Source: Paenibacillus oceani (lineage in GTDB: Bacteria; Bacillota; Bacilli; Paenibacillales; NBRC-103111). Taken from it: a DNA stretch of 64,000 nucleotides. Both the position numbers and the translations under genes were made by a program. Shown piece after piece: positions 26,135 to 34,027 of the stretch; the stretch's first letter is position 1, and each line of letters begins with the position of its first letter. Location: NCBI RefSeq assembly GCF_014705615.1, contig NZ_JACXJA010000005.1:310001-374000 (forward strand). Direction: 5' to 3'. The notes beneath the pieces are model-generated. The model searched no databases. It was not told the DNA's origin and was given only the letters and a program-made list of their open reading frames with translations.

Positions 26135-26865
26135 ACATTATGTGACTGGAGCGCGGTTCTGCGAAGTTCCTCCACTTCCGCATTCGTCAGCTTCCTGTAT
26201 TTCCCTCTCATTAATCCGTCCAGCTGAACCGACCCGAATTGAACCCGCTTCAACCGTTCCACCGGAAAATGAATCGCCTCAAACATCCGGCGCACTTGCC
26301 GGTTCCGGCCTTCATGGATCGTGATCGATACGATCGTCTCGTTTTTGTCGGGGTTGATATCTACATATTCGACTTCCGCCGGAGCCGTCATCCCGTCCTC
26401 CAGCTGAATGCCCTGGCGCAGCTTGTCCAGCGAGTCTCCATGCGGCACGCCTTTGACGGTCGCATGGTACGTTTTCGCCACATGATGCCTCGGATGGGTG
26501 AGCAGGTTGGCCAGCTCCCCGTCGTTGGTCAGCAGCAGCACGCCTTCGCTGTCGTAGTCGAGCCTTCCGACCGGATAGATCCGCTCCTTCACGTCATGTA
26601 TGTAATCGCTGACGACCTTGCGGCCTTCCGGATCGGAGGCGCTCGTAATGACGCCCTTCGGCTTGTTGAACAGCAAATACGTCATCTGCTGACGGTTGAT
26701 CGGACGCCCGTCCACTTTTATGACATCGACGGCGGGGTCGACCTTCACCCCGAGCGTCGTTACCGTCTCGTCGTTCACTTCCACTCGACCCGCCGTAATG
26801 ATCTCTTCGCACTTCCGGCGCGATGCTACGCCCGCTTGGGCCAGCACTTTTTGCAATCGTTCCAT
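26116..26865 (-). CDS. rluB: 23S rRNA pseudouridine synthase B
   Basis: A 249-residue enzyme of the RsuA/RluB family. An N-terminal S4 RNA-binding domain (MERLQKVLAQAGVASRRKCEE) leads to the catalytic domain with GRLDYDSEGVLLLTNDG, in which the Asp is the catalytic nucleophile, and NRQVRRMFEA near the end. It converts a uridine of 23S rRNA helix 89-93 to pseudouridine. The start ATG 26863-26865 has GAGGTGA upstream. Confidence 0.93.
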   Translation of the reverse strand: MERLQKVLAQAGVASRRKCEEIITAGRVEVNDETVTTLGVKVDPAVDVIKVDGRPINRQQMTYLLFNKPKGVITSASDPEGRKVVSDYIHDVKERIYPVGRLDYDSEGVLLLTNDGELANLLTHPRHHVAKTYHATVKGVPHGDSLDKLRQGIQLEDGMTAPAEVEYVDINPDKNETIVSITIHEGRNRQVRRMFEAIHFPVERLKRVQFGSVQLDGLMRGKYRKLTNAEVEELRRTALQSHNVQKGRP

Positions 26866-26884
26866 TATAATGGTCACCTCAAAC

Positions 26885-27226
26885 CTAATGATAACCATCC
26901 TTTGGCGAAATCACAAGTTCGGACCATGGAAAAAACGAGCCGGGACAAACGTCGCTGTGCGACAGCGAATGGTTCGGATCGAACCCGAACGTTTCGGCAA
27001 GTCGGAGCACCAGCTTCTGCAGAACGAAAAACTGTTCCTCCATCAGTCCCGCCATCGCTTCCTCCGGACGGGAGAAGTCCCCCTCTACGCAAATATGAAT
27101 CATCGCCGGATCGGTCGCCTCGGATGCCGGGATAATCGTTCCGCGGCGCGTAATATAAAAGTCGTAGCCCTTTCCGTTAATCGCGGAGCAAACGGAATGA
27201 TGAATCGTAATGCCGGTCGGCCGCAT
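26885..27226 (-). CDS. Small N-acetylmuramoyl-L-alanine amidase (Amidase_2 / PGRP fold)
   Basis: A 113-residue protein that matches the core of the type 2 amidase fold. IHHSVC near the N-terminus supplies a zinc His, ICVEGDF is the strand after it, and SHSDVCPGSFFPW carries the second His and the Cys/His ligand position. Such enzymes cut the bond between muramic acid and L-alanine. There is no signal peptide, so it may act inside the mother cell or spore, or be a partial or regulatory version. It lies 19 bases upstream of rluB on the same strand and is probably co-transcribed. Confidence 0.75.
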   Translation of the reverse strand: MRPTGITIHHSVCSAINGKGYDFYITRRGTIIPASEATDPAMIHICVEGDFSRPEEAMAGLMEEQFFVLQKLVLRLAETFGFDPNHSLSHSDVCPGSFFPWSELVISPKDGYH

Positions 27227-27411
27227 CCGGCCTCACCTCGCCTTCTCGTGCTACCTTATTATATGTAGGCGGAAGGAAGGGGTGTGCGTATGCGCCCGGG
27301 ACAGGGTGGATGAGGGAAACCTTTGTCTGCGAGGAGAATAACAGCTTCTGGCACCAAGCCGAGCAGAACGCGTTCAGCAGCTGAAACAAAACGTATACGT
27401 TACTAGAGCTT

Positions 27412-27459
27412 AAAAAAGCCCGCCGCCGAAACGGAAATCTCCGCTTCGCGACGAGCCCG
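27412..27459 (-). terminator. Terminator after spmB
   Basis: A long stem of about 16 pairs with one bulge, closing near CCG, is followed by six T on the minus strand. It lies 14 bases past spmB. Confidence 0.85.
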
Positions 27460-27472
27460 GAATACTTGCTGG

Positions 27473-28021
27473 TTACCCCGCTGTGCCGAAAATAATCAAA
27501 CAGATGGCGACGGCCGCCACAAAACCGACCAGGTCGGAAAACAAACCGACCTTTAGCGCATATCGTCCCTTCCGTATGCCTACGGCACCGAAGTAAACCG
27601 TAAGAACATACAGGGTCGTATCCGTGCTGCCCTGGATCGTCGAGGCGATTCTGCCGATCATCGAGTCGGGCCCGTACTCGCCGATCAGGTCGGCAGTAAA
27701 GGCCAGAGAGCCGGAGCCGGTAATCGGACGCAAAATCGCGAGAGGCAGCACCTCCCCGGGAACCCCGATATATTGAAGCATCGGCTTCATCCAGTTGAGC
27801 ATAACGTCCATAGCCCCGGAAGCACGAAAGACGCCGATGGCCACCATCATCCCGACCAGATGCGGAATGATTTTGACCGCCGTATCGAAACCGTCCTTGG
27901 CCCCCTCGACGAACGATTCGTAGACGGGCACTTTTTTGTATACCGCATACAGCGGAATGAGTACGATCAATACCGGAATCGCCCAGGCGGACAATACGGA
28001 GACGAACGTGTACAAGCGCAA
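27473..28021 (-). CDS. spmB: Spore maturation protein B
   Basis: A 182-residue integral membrane protein with the SpmB core FVEGAKDGFDTAVKIIPHLVGM and RPITGSGSL. SpmA and SpmB work together in late cortex/core dehydration of the spore. The start is a TTG at 28019-28021, immediately after the spmA stop (TGA-TTG), so it depends on translation of spmA. It is last in dacB-spmA-spmB, the same order as in B. subtilis. Confidence 0.92.
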   Translation of the reverse strand: MRLYTFVSVLSAWAIPVLIVLIPLYAVYKKVPVYESFVEGAKDGFDTAVKIIPHLVGMMVAIGVFRASGAMDVMLNWMKPMLQYIGVPGEVLPLAILRPITGSGSLAFTADLIGEYGPDSMIGRIASTIQGSTDTTLYVLTVYFGAVGIRKGRYALKVGLFSDLVGFVAAVAICLIIFGTAG

Positions 28022-28621
28022 TCACCCTTTCGGGACAGTTTTGGCGAGCAGCCGCCTTCGGCACCATCTGTCGGCGACGATCGCAGCCAGTGTGGCGACC
28101 GCCGTAGCAAGCAGCGTCGTCCCTACAATTTCAGCCGGATTGGCGGAATTGTAGTTCATCCGGATGGCGATCAAAGTAGTCGGAATGAGTGTTATGCTCG
28201 CCGTATTGAGCGCAAGCAGCGTGCACATGGCCGGGCTCGCCGTGTCCTTGTCCGGATTCAGCGTCTGCAGCTCCTGCATCGCTTTGATTCCCATCGGAGT
28301 AGCCGCATTGCCCAGTCCCAATAGATTGGCGCTCATATTGGACATGATGTAGCCGACAGCCGGATGATCTTTAGGAACGCCCGGAAACAGCAGGCGCACA
28401 ACAGGGCGCAGCAGCACGGCGATTTTGCGCAGCAGGCCGGAGTCTTCGGCGATCCGCATCATACCGAGCCAGAACACTAAAATGCTGATCAGACCGAAGC
28501 TGATCGTCACTCCGCTTTTCGCCCCGTCAAATACGGCTTTCGTGACCGCCTCGACATTCCCCTGCGCTGCGGCGACGGCAAACCCGGCAGCTATAAAAAA
28601 GAGCCATATCCAGTTAACGAT
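28022..28621 (-). CDS. spmA: Spore maturation protein A, apparent ATC start
   Basis: A 199-residue membrane protein. The body (TISFGLISILVFWLG, GYIMSNMSANLLGLGNAATP, NTASITLIPTT) is SpmA. The first ATG/GTG/TTG in frame is GTG 28508-28510, which would cut off about 37 conserved residues. Upstream the frame stays open and reads V-N-W-I-W then AVFDGAKSG, which aligns with the known N-terminus of SpmA; the codon at the Met position (28619-28621) is ATC, six bases behind GGGAGGG. No ATG, GTG or TTG exists in frame between the dacB stop and this site. I therefore call an AUC start, or a start lost by mutation. Confidence 0.8.
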   Translation of the reverse strand: MVNWIWLFFIAAGFAVAAAQGNVEAVTKAVFDGAKSGVTISFGLISILVFWLGMMRIAEDSGLLRKIAVLLRPVVRLLFPGVPKDHPAVGYIMSNMSANLLGLGNAATPMGIKAMQELQTLNPDKDTASPAMCTLLALNTASITLIPTTLIAIRMNYNSANPAEIVGTTLLATAVATLAAIVADRWCRRRLLAKTVPKG

Positions 28622-28651
28622 ACCGATCCCTCCCAGTAGAGACGGCCACCT

Positions 28652-29812
28652 TTATTCCGATAAGACGAACAGCCGACGCACCGTCTCCTTCAACGTCTGC
28701 TGCCACAACCCAAGCCCGGTGACCCTGTACTTGTCGCTATCCCTGAAGCTGAAGGCCGACCGGTCTTTCGCTTCCAGGCGCGGGCTGCCTTCCGCATACA
28801 GCGGAACCGATCCGATCGGCGTTCCCGACAAATAAAAGAACAACGTCCCCCGCTCCCCCAGCCGGTACTCGGGCGTCGCCGGGTCAAGCAGCACCGCCTC
28901 TTTGCGGATCAAGCCGGACTCTTCCTCATACAACGGATAGGAGAACGTCCGGCCGACCGCCACAGGCAGATTCTCGATCTTATCCCCTCTGTGAACGAGA
29001 TCGCGCAAAGGATAATTCGCAAATCCGTAGTCCAGCAACTTCTTATGGTCGAGCCAATCGTTCGGATCGTTTAAGGTGACGACTGCAATCTGCTGACCCT
29101 CGCGGGTAGCGGAGGAGACGAGACACCTTTTGGCCAGCTTCGTATACCCGGTCTTCACCCCGTCCGCGCCTTCATATATCGACAGCATCTTGTTTTTATT
29201 CATCCATGTATAGTCCCAATCCTCGTGCGGGTTCGGCGCCGATTTCGTTTTCGTCTTGACGATATCGCGGAATACGGGATTGCGGAGCGCATAAGCGGTC
29301 AGTTTGGCCATATCCGACGCTGTCGAGTAGTGGCCTTCCTCGTCCAGGCCGCTCGGATTTTTGAACTGCGACCGGGTCATACCGGCCAGCTCCGCTGTCT
29401 CGTTCATTAGATAAACGAACCCCTCGAGCGACCCGCCGACATGTTCGGCAATCGCTGTAGCCGCATCGTTGCCCGAACGGAGCATAAGCCCGTACAGTAT
29501 ATTTTCCAGACTCATCTTCTCCCCGGCTCTCAGGTAGATCGACGAGCCCTCCTTGCCGGCGGCTCTGCCGCTGACCTCGACCTGATCGGACAACGTTCCG
29601 TGCTCGATCGCTACGATTGCCGTCATAATCTTCGTCAAGCTTGCGATCCGCATCTGCTTGTCACCGTTTTTGGATACGATCAACCGGCCCGACGTCACGT
29701 CGACCAGCGCCGCCGCTTCCGCACTCGTCTGCACGCCGGTCGGCGCGGCCATGGTCCATTGCGGCCATATAAGCAGCAGCGCGAGCGACCCTAAGGCGAA
29801 ACGCCGCAACAT
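28652..29812 (-). CDS. dacB: Sporulation D-alanyl-D-alanine carboxypeptidase DacB
   Basis: A 386-residue penicillin-binding protein. The signal peptide runs to about residue 22; the serine peptidase motifs are S-L-T-K (Ser58, Lys61), S-G-N, and K-T-G in GVKTGYT. A C-terminal beta domain follows. DacB trims cortex peptidoglycan and sets cross-linking in the spore. The ATG at 29810-29812 has GGAGGGG nine bases upstream. It is the first gene of dacB-spmA-spmB. Confidence 0.9.
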   Translation of the reverse strand: MLRRFALGSLALLLIWPQWTMAAPTGVQTSAEAAALVDVTSGRLIVSKNGDKQMRIASLTKIMTAIVAIEHGTLSDQVEVSGRAAGKEGSSIYLRAGEKMSLENILYGLMLRSGNDAATAIAEHVGGSLEGFVYLMNETAELAGMTRSQFKNPSGLDEEGHYSTASDMAKLTAYALRNPVFRDIVKTKTKSAPNPHEDWDYTWMNKNKMLSIYEGADGVKTGYTKLAKRCLVSSATREGQQIAVVTLNDPNDWLDHKKLLDYGFANYPLRDLVHRGDKIENLPVAVGRTFSYPLYEEESGLIRKEAVLLDPATPEYRLGERGTLFFYLSGTPIGSVPLYAEGSPRLEAKDRSAFSFRDSDKYRVTGLGLWQQTLKETVRRLFVLSE

Positions 29813-29876
29813 TTTGCGATACCCCTCCATCTTCCGTTTCTCACCCCGATCTTGGCGTTATCCGCCGGTTGGTACA

Positions 29877-29904
29877 AGTATATGCTTATCCAATTCGGAT
29901 ATGA
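29877..29904 (-). promoter_or_regulatory. Candidate sigma-E promoter for dacB-spmA-spmB
   Basis: On the minus strand TCATAT (29899-29904) and CATATACT (29877-29884) are separated by 14 bases, close to the sigma-E pattern (-35 T/A-CATATT, -10 CATACAAT). In B. subtilis this operon is sigma-E dependent. Confidence 0.55.
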
Positions 29905-30189
29905 ACGGATTGTCCGGACAATCGCGGGAAAGGAACGGTAAGGCGGTGGCACACATCCGCCCGGTGCGGCTTATAATAGTTAAAATGAATCATGTCCCCG
30001 GGAAAAGACGCCATCCGAAACTGATGAAAAAAAGGTTCTGCCGGGCTTGTTATGCGTAATTACGCGCTTTCCGGCACGTTGCGACAGGGTATATTCTGTC
30101 AGATGAAAAATAATGGTTTCACATCCTTCTACTTATTGACTTTCCTCCCCAAACATGAATAAATAGTATGGTGACGACTTTACCGGAAA
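29905..30189. other. Gene-poor divergent spacer between dacB and the murA paralogue
   Basis: No firm gene. A TTGACT at 30136-30141 with an A/T-rich stretch about 18 bases on may be the promoter of the murA paralogue. A 24-codon frame at 29985-30059 (basic, ending RFCRACYA) lies seven bases behind a TATAAT at 29972-29977; it has no ribosome site and no good -35 box. Confidence 0.35.
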
Positions 30190-31506
30190 GTGGGAACCCC
30201 ATTGAACATCATACGCATCGAACGCTCCGGGCCGTTAAGCGGCTCCGTCAAAATACAAGGCTCCAAAAACAGCTCCCTCGCCCTGATGGCCGCGTGCTGC
30301 TTATCCGACCAGCCGATTACTTTATCGGGCATTCCCGACATCTACGACATCCGGATCATATGCGACATCGCCGGCGACATCGGGATGGGCACGACGCGGC
30401 TCGCGAACGGCGACCTCCAGCTTCTTCCCGGAACGATCCATAACGCCAACATCGACAAAGACAAAGCTTCGTCCTACCGGGCTTCCTATTACTTCGTAGG
30501 CGCGCTGCTCGCCAAGTTCGGCAAAGTAAGCATCGGGTTTCCCGGGGGCGACAATTTCGTCTCCCGCCCGATCGACCAGCATATTAAAGGCTTGAAAGCG
30601 ATGGGCGCCGAGTTTTCGTTTCATGAAGATCATTACACCGTAGAAGCCAAGAAGCTGAAAGGCGCCGATATTTATTTCGATATGATCACATCCGGCGCCA
30701 CGATCAACTGCATGCTCGCCGCCGTGCTTGCCGAAGGACGCACGGTGCTGCGCGGAGCGGCCAAAGATCCGGAAGTCGTAGATACGGCTATTTTCCTTAA
30801 CGAGCTGGGCGCCAAAATAGCCGGAGCCGGCACGGATACGATCCGCATCGACGGGGTGCGGTCGCTCGAAGGCGGGCACCATACGGTCATTCCGGACCGG
30901 TTGATTGCCGGTGCTTTTCTCATGTCGGCGGGTGTCGCCGGCGGGTCGGTTACCGTAACCGACGTGATCCCGGATCACATAGGCTCCTGTCTCGCCAAGC
31001 TGACGGAGATCGGCATGGAGATCGACTACCGGGATCAGAGCATTACCGCGAGTTCAGCCGGCAAGCTGAAGGCGGTCCGCGTGAGGACGGCCATGTACCC
31101 CGGCTTCGCCACCGACCTGCAGCAGCCTTTGACCGCCCTGCTTACCCAGGCTTCGGGCAGAAGCATCATCGCCGAGAAAATATATCCGAAGCGGTTCCAG
31201 CACGTAGCTCAGCTGCGCCGGATGGGAGCCGATATCGACGTGCGCGGCAGCACGGCTTATATTCGCGGAGGCGCGCCGTTATCCGGCAGTTGGGTACACG
31301 CTACCGACATCCGGGCCGGAACCTGTCTGCTGCTGGCCGGAATGGCTGCAGAAGGAACGACGTTCCTTACGGGTGTCGATCATATCGAGCGGGGTTATGA
31401 GGATGCGCTCACCGCATTCCGCTCGCTCGGCGCCCATATGAGTCTGGAGCAAGTTGACGCCGCCCACGCCGAAGAGAAGCTTCGCATCGGCAATGCGAAA
31501 CTGTAA
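30190..31506 (+). CDS. UDP-N-acetylglucosamine 1-carboxyvinyltransferase paralogue (Asp active site)
   Basis: A 438-residue EPSP-synthase-fold enzyme of the MurA family, which joins enolpyruvate to UDP-GlcNAc for cell-wall synthesis. Lys26 in GSKNSS and the ATDLQQ and ATDIRAGTCLL motifs are conserved. The active-site loop reads PGGDNFVSRPIDQH: Asp121 replaces the usual Cys. Natural Asp versions (for example in mycobacteria) are active and resist fosfomycin. GTG 30190 or TTG 30202 may be the start; neither has a strong ribosome site. It stands alone and ends at a terminator, so it is probably a second copy beside a housekeeping murA elsewhere. Confidence 0.88.
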   Translation: MGTPLNIIRIERSGPLSGSVKIQGSKNSSLALMAACCLSDQPITLSGIPDIYDIRIICDIAGDIGMGTTRLANGDLQLLPGTIHNANIDKDKASSYRASYYFVGALLAKFGKVSIGFPGGDNFVSRPIDQHIKGLKAMGAEFSFHEDHYTVEAKKLKGADIYFDMITSGATINCMLAAVLAEGRTVLRGAAKDPEVVDTAIFLNELGAKIAGAGTDTIRIDGVRSLEGGHHTVIPDRLIAGAFLMSAGVAGGSVTVTDVIPDHIGSCLAKLTEIGMEIDYRDQSITASSAGKLKAVRVRTAMYPGFATDLQQPLTALLTQASGRSIIAEKIYPKRFQHVAQLRRMGADIDVRGSTAYIRGGAPLSGSWVHATDIRAGTCLLLAGMAAEGTTFLTGVDHIERGYEDALTAFRSLGAHMSLEQVDAAHAEEKLRIGNAKL

Positions 31507-31537
31507 CGCGATTCCTTTTTTCCGCTTCATACGAAAT

Positions 31538-31589
31538 AAAGAACCTTCATGCTCCTTTCGGCTTCGAAAGGGAACATGCAAGGTTCTTT
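31538..31589 (+). terminator. Terminator after the murA paralogue
   Basis: AAAGAACCTT / AAGGTTCTTT with an inner CCTTTCGGCTTCGAAAGG hairpin, followed by five T. The same hairpin could also stop the convergent GntR gene. Confidence 0.8.
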
Positions 31590-31644
31590 TTGGGTTTCGC
31601 AGCGAACCGCTCAAGGCGGCCAGCCTATAGCAATTCCGTGCGTG

Positions 31645-32367
31645 CTATGTATTCGATTCGGATAAGGCCCGGCGCACGACATTTTCAACCTTAAGCAGGT
31701 GGGTCCGCATCGCCTCATGCGCCCGAGTCTCGTCCTGCTCCCGAACCGCCTCGAAAATATCGGAATGCTCTCTCAGCAGCCGGGTCGCTTCCGCCCGCTC
31801 CCCGTAAAACCACAGCTTTCTCGATTCTCTCATACTGTCGTGAAGACGCTGCGACAACGATTCCATCATCGGGATCAGCAGCGAATTGTGCGTAGCTTCC
31901 GCCAGCTTCAGATGAAACCGGACATCCGCCTCTTCGCCTTTCGCTTCATCGTTCAGGTACAGCTCCATCAGCTTCAGCTCGTGCCCGATCGCCTCCAAGT
32001 CCTCGGCGCTCCGGTTGCGGGCGGCCAGCGAAGCACAGCCGGTCTCCAATATTTTGCGGACCTCCAGCAGCTCCTGAATCGATTCCGCACTGGCAAATAA
32101 AGAGTTGCCTTCGCCCGGCGCCTGTTCCTTCGGAAGCTCGGCGCTGACGTACGTCCCCCCGCCCTGTCGGATTTCCACAAGTCCCATCGCCTTTAATGCG
32201 CTTAACGCTTCGCGGATCGTCGATCGACCGACCCCAAAGCTCGCCGCCAGATCAACGACCGAAGACAGCTTCGTCCCGGGTGCGAATTCCCCGTTTCTGA
32301 TTTTCGATTTGATTTGCTCCATAACGAGCTCATAACCTTTAAGCGGTTTTACCTGGTCAAATGCCAT
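31645..32367 (-). CDS. GntR/FadR-type transcription regulator
   Basis: A 240-residue regulator. The N-terminal winged helix (residues about 10-75) has the GntR signature KLSSVVDLAASFGVGRSTIREAL, and the C-terminal FCD domain (about 95-225) has the metal/acid-binding pattern with FHLKLAEATHN and HSDIFEAV. The FCD group includes LldR, GlcC and LutR, which respond to lactate or glycolate. It is divergent from the glcDF pair, which it probably controls through the palindrome at 32557-32569. Confidence 0.85.
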   Translation of the reverse strand: MAFDQVKPLKGYELVMEQIKSKIRNGEFAPGTKLSSVVDLAASFGVGRSTIREALSALKAMGLVEIRQGGGTYVSAELPKEQAPGEGNSLFASAESIQELLEVRKILETGCASLAARNRSAEDLEAIGHELKLMELYLNDEAKGEEADVRFHLKLAEATHNSLLIPMMESLSQRLHDSMRESRKLWFYGERAEATRLLREHSDIFEAVREQDETRAHEAMRTHLLKVENVVRRALSESNT

Positions 32368-32518
32368 CGGTCCGGTCCTCCTGTTCCTTTGACTATACGG
32401 CCCGTGTCCGGTTCGGAGTCAAAAGGGGAAACTTTCACATCTAATGGGCAATTGCTGCGTTGCAAAGCCGATACGGCGAAAAATTCGGTGTTTCCCTTCA
32501 CTTCATGACGAAAAAGGA

Positions 32519-32569
32519 TATACACACATTCTATAGTAAGCTATAATGAGAGAAAAGTCATCTGATGAC
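32519..32569 (+). promoter_or_regulatory. Promoter and palindromic operator of glcDF
   Basis: TATACA (32519-32524) and a perfect TATAAT (32542-32547) are 17 bases apart. Just downstream of the predicted start lies GTCATCTGATGAC (32557-32569), a perfect 13-base palindrome, in the right place for the divergent GntR regulator to block transcription. Confidence 0.6.
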
Positions 32570-32602
32570 CTGATCAATTTCATATTTATAGGAGGATTCG
32601 GG

Positions 32603-34027
32603 ATGCTGAATCAATCAATCCGCGCCAAGCTTATCGAGATCGTCGGTGAATCGTGGTTTAAGGACGATATGGAAGCGCTGGTCAGCTACTCTTACGACGC
32701 TACGCCGATGCAGCAGGCACTGCCGGACGGCGTTATTTTCCCTTCGACTACCGAGCAAGTATCCGGCATTCTGAAAGTTGCCAACGAGCATCGCGTTCCG
32801 ATCGTGGGCCGCGGCGCGGGAAGCAACCTGTGCGCCGGCACCGTGCCGCTGGAGGGCGGGATCGTCATGGTGATGAACCGGATGAACAAGCTGATCGAGA
32901 TCGATACCGAAAATTTGACGGCAACGTTCCAGGCCGGTCTTAATACGAAAATGTTCCATATGGAGGTCGAGAAGCTCGGCCTGTTTTACCCGCCCGATCC
33001 GAGCAGCATGATCATCTCGACGCTTGGCGGCAATATTATGGAGTGCGCCGGAGGACTGCGCGGTCTGAAATACGGGACGACCAAAGATCACGTCATCGGC
33101 CTCGAGGCGGTTCTTCCGAACGGCGAGATTATCCGTACCGGCGGGAAGCTGTACAAGGACGTTGCGGGATACGACTTGACCAAGCTGCTGGTTGGCTCCG
33201 AAGGGACGCTTGCGATCGTCACCGAAGCGACGGTGAAGCTGATGCCTGCGCCCAAGTACCGGAAAACGATGGTCGCGATGTACAGCGACATCTATGCGGC
33301 CGCCCGCTCCGTATCGGCGATCGTCGGCAACCGGATCATCCCGGCTACGCTCGAATTTTTGGATAATGCCACGATTCGGGTCGTAGAAGGTTTTAACAAA
33401 ATCGGACTGCCTATCGATATGGAAGCGATTCTGTTGATCGAGCAGGACGGCTTGGACGAAAACGTCGTCGAGAACGACATTAAGGAAATCGTACGGATCT
33501 GCAAGGAGCAGGGGGCCGTAGAAGTGAAGATGGCGGCGGACGCAACCGAAGCCGAGAAGCTGATGCTGGCCCGCCGAAGCGCCTTGTCTACCTGTGCGCG
33601 CATCCGCCCGACGACGATTTTGGAGGACGCCACCGTCCCTCGCTCCAAAATCGCCGACATGGTTATCGCGATTAACGAGATCGCCAAAAAATACAATGTG
33701 CAAATCTGTACATTCGGCCACGCCGGAGACGGCAATCTGCATCCGACCTGCACGACCGACGCTCGCGATACCGAGGAGATTCATCGCGTAGAGCAGGCGT
33801 TCGAAGAAATTTTCGAAGCCGCGATCGGGCTCGGCGGCACGATTACTGGAGAGCACGGTGTAGGCGTCGTTAAGGCGCCTTATCTCGAATGGAAGGTCGG
33901 GGCGGCAGGCATCGAGGTGATGAAGGCGATCAAGCATGCCTTCGACCCGAACAACATCATGAATCCAGGCAAAATATTCGCCAAACATACCCGGAAAAGA
34001 GTGGTGATTGACAATGGCAGCCGTTAA
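32603..34027 (+). CDS. glcD: FAD-linked glycolate/lactate oxidase subunit GlcD
   Basis: A 474-residue flavoenzyme of the FAD-linked oxidase family. The PP-loop FAD-binding domain (about residues 38-215) has VGRGAGSNL and PPDPSSM; the C-terminal domain ends in HAGDGNLHP and GEHGVGVVKAPY. It oxidises a 2-hydroxy acid and passes electrons to the Fe-S partner. The start ATG 32603 follows AGGAGG. It overlaps glcF by 14 bases. Whether the substrate is glycolate or D-lactate cannot be told. Confidence 0.88.
   Translation: MLNQSIRAKLIEIVGESWFKDDMEALVSYSYDATPMQQALPDGVIFPSTTEQVSGILKVANEHRVPIVGRGAGSNLCAGTVPLEGGIVMVMNRMNKLIEIDTENLTATFQAGLNTKMFHMEVEKLGLFYPPDPSSMIISTLGGNIMECAGGLRGLKYGTTKDHVIGLEAVLPNGEIIRTGGKLYKDVAGYDLTKLLVGSEGTLAIVTEATVKLMPAPKYRKTMVAMYSDIYAAARSVSAIVGNRIIPATLEFLDNATIRVVEGFNKIGLPIDMEAILLIEQDGLDENVVENDIKEIVRICKEQGAVEVKMAADATEAEKLMLARRSALSTCARIRPTTILEDATVPRSKIADMVIAINEIAKKYNVQICTFGHAGDGNLHPTCTTDARDTEEIHRVEQAFEEIFEAAIGLGGTITGEHGVGVVKAPYLEWKVGAAGIEVMKAIKHAFDPNNIMNPGKIFAKHTRKRVVIDNGSR

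Noticed and set aside
29850-30180. Sigma-54-like TGGCAC in the dacB-murA spacer
   Set aside because: The matching TTGC box at the required distance is absent.
32615-33988. 457-residue frame antisense to glcD
   Set aside because: Shadow of a certain gene, with no start signal and no recognisable domain.
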